Shown in pieces: positions 63,335-64,000 of a DNA stretch of 64,000 nt. The DNA is from JADJNW01 sp964517145 (lineage in GTDB: Bacteria > Bacteroidota > Bacteroidia > Chitinophagales > Saprospiraceae): positions 40,838 to 104,837 of the forward strand of contig CAZFBN010000001.1 in NCBI GenBank assembly GCA_964517145.1, given 5' to 3'. Within the stretch, counting starts at the first letter, position 1. Each line of letters starts with the position of its first letter. The translations under genes were made by a program, and so were the position numbers. The notes under the pieces were generated by a model that ran no database searches, had not been told where the DNA came from, and saw nothing but the letters and a program-made list of their open reading frames with translations.

Positions 63335-63691
63335 CTAAGGCGCATAACGTCGCGAGTGAATATTAAATCCACCGATTAGTAAATTAAATAAAGTCAGCAC
63401 CAGCGAAAATACAATCGCTGCAAACCATCCATCTACCTGAAAACCAATCAAAAACAAATCAACCAATAGCACCATAGCACCGTTGATGACCAATAAAAAT
63501 AAGCCAAGGGTGAGAATACTAATGGGCATGGTGACCCAAGTTATGATGGGTTTGATAATAGCATTAACAATTGCTAATAATACAGCCGCTACAACAGCAG
63601 TGAGAAAAGAGTCCACGTAAACATCTTCAAATAAACCGGCAGCGCCGTATATCAGCAATCCATTTACTAGCAATGCAATAATAAATCTCAT
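63335..63691 (-). CDS. Small four-helix membrane protein (phage holin 4_2 / PF04020-like)
   Basis: 118 residues, four hydrophobic helices: RFIIALLVNGLLIYGAAGLF, SFLTAVVAAVLLAIVNAII, ILTLGLFLLVINGAMVLLVD and WFAAIVFSLVLTLFNLLIG; KPIITWVTMPISILTLGLF is the family hallmark. Despite the holin name the family is a chromosomal membrane protein of unknown role, often near envelope-stress genes. It lies 38 nt before paralogue 2 and probably shares its transcript. Confidence 0.85.
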   Translation of the reverse strand: MRFIIALLVNGLLIYGAAGLFEDVYVDSFLTAVVAAVLLAIVNAIIKPIITWVTMPISILTLGLFLLVINGAMVLLVDLFLIGFQVDGWFAAIVFSLVLTLFNLLIGGFNIHSRRYAP

Positions 63692-63942
63692 AGCAGGGTT
63701 AATTTATTTAGTTAAAATTATTTTTTCAAAATCACTTACACAATGGATACCCTTTCATGTATCATTACCTCAATCACAAAAACCATTGACTATTGACTAT
63801 CGACTATCCAACTATTTATAAAATGGTAATAAAAAACGACGGCAGCACCCGCCAAAGCAGGTAACTACCGTCAAAAGAGCCCCGTTAAATACGAGTTATA
63901 TATCTTGAAATTAAAGTGGATTTTTTATTATAACTTCGTTTT
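63692..63942. other. Spacer with 7-nt reiteration and terminator hairpin
   Basis: About 250 nt: GACTATT, GACTATC, GACTATC, CAACTAT at 63788-63815, then a minus-strand terminator at 63831-63872. No gene seen. Confidence 0.6.
63831..63872 (-). terminator. Long terminator hairpin of the gene at the right edge
   Basis: On the minus strand GACGGTAG (63872-63865) pairs with CTGCCGTC (63845-63838), and the inner parts TACCTGC and GCGGGTG pair as well around a TTTG loop, leaving one bulge. Six T follow after a G. It lies about 70 nt past the stop at 63943. Confidence 0.8.
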
Positions 63943-64000
63943 TTACAATGTAATAAATTCGTGAGATTCATCCAAAAAATCATCAATAATTTTGTGTAAG
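63943..64000 (-). CDS. C-terminal end of a minus-strand gene (5' part outside window)
   Basis: The last 18 codons of a frame enter from the right edge and read LHKIIDDFLDESHEFITL before TAA at 63943-63945. The clean stop and the strong terminator beyond it support a real gene. Too short to identify. Confidence 0.5.
   Translation of the reverse strand, partial: LHKIIDDFLDESHEFITL

Noticed and set aside
63335..63691. Prophage remnant suggested by the holin-family name
   Set aside because: The family is chromosomal despite its name and no phage gene is nearby.

Overview
The window comes from a member of the Bacteroidota, most likely Saprospiria (Saprospiraceae-like). The reasons are SusC/SusD and carboxypeptidase-regulatory outer-membrane proteins, TPR-CHAT and CHASE2 proteins, 2TM-domain proteins, and a division/cell-wall cluster of Bacteroidota type. 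Several Bacteroidota promoters (TTTG, about 18-20 nt, TAnnTTTG) are visible, and a crtD-cruF-crtZ-like set fits saproxanthin-type carotenoids. The family assignment is inference; no rRNA is present.

Layout. 1-549 is the 5' part of fdhD (minus). 581-938 is a 21-nt-period repeat array. 1242-7046 (minus) holds a DUF1080 lipoprotein, a large outer-membrane beta-barrel protein, a FecR-like secreted protein and a CHASE2 membrane protein. Divergent to these, 7544-15777 (plus) holds two secreted TPR-CHAT peptidases of over 1,000 residues, each preceded by a small unknown protein. 15809-18018 carries GH16, a DUF998-like membrane protein and a second DUF1080 protein. 18094-20933 is the carotenoid group. 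Then come a tail-anchored protein, a transglutaminase-like protein, a GH29 fucosidase-like lipoprotein and a xylose-isomerase-like TIM-barrel lipoprotein. 26293-26712 is a second, GC-rich 21-nt array. 26972-28844 (minus) is a caspase-FGE locus that looks split by a one-base frameshift inside a G/C-rich palindromic insert. A Uma2 gene flanked by 57-bp direct repeats follows.

29795-45891 (minus) is the complete dcw cluster, read mraZ-rsmH-ftsL-ftsI-murE-mraY-murD-ftsW-murG-murC-ftsQ-ftsA-ftsZ, with no murF or ddl. Beyond it lie a polyprenol-phosphate mannosyltransferase, a run of four 2TM-domain genes, a penicillin-acylase family enzyme, a DUF1573 protein, a fused alpha/beta 2-oxoacid dehydrogenase E1, a SusC/SusD pair, tRNA-Ser(TGA), two paralogous coiled-coil lipoproteins, a 4TM holin-like protein, and the last codons of another minus-strand gene.

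The points most worth following are: (i) the FecR-like/CHASE2 pair divergent to two periplasmic TPR-CHAT peptidases, whose catalytic blocks are nearly identical in DNA although the rest has diverged; (ii) two 21-nt arrays of opposite base composition that seem to share a heptad pattern; (iii) a family of C/G-rich hairpins inserted inside coding sequences, one of which appears to have broken a caspase-FGE fusion; (iv) a conserved C-terminal tail on the 2TM proteins; (v) spacers filled with degenerate 7-8-nt reiterations.
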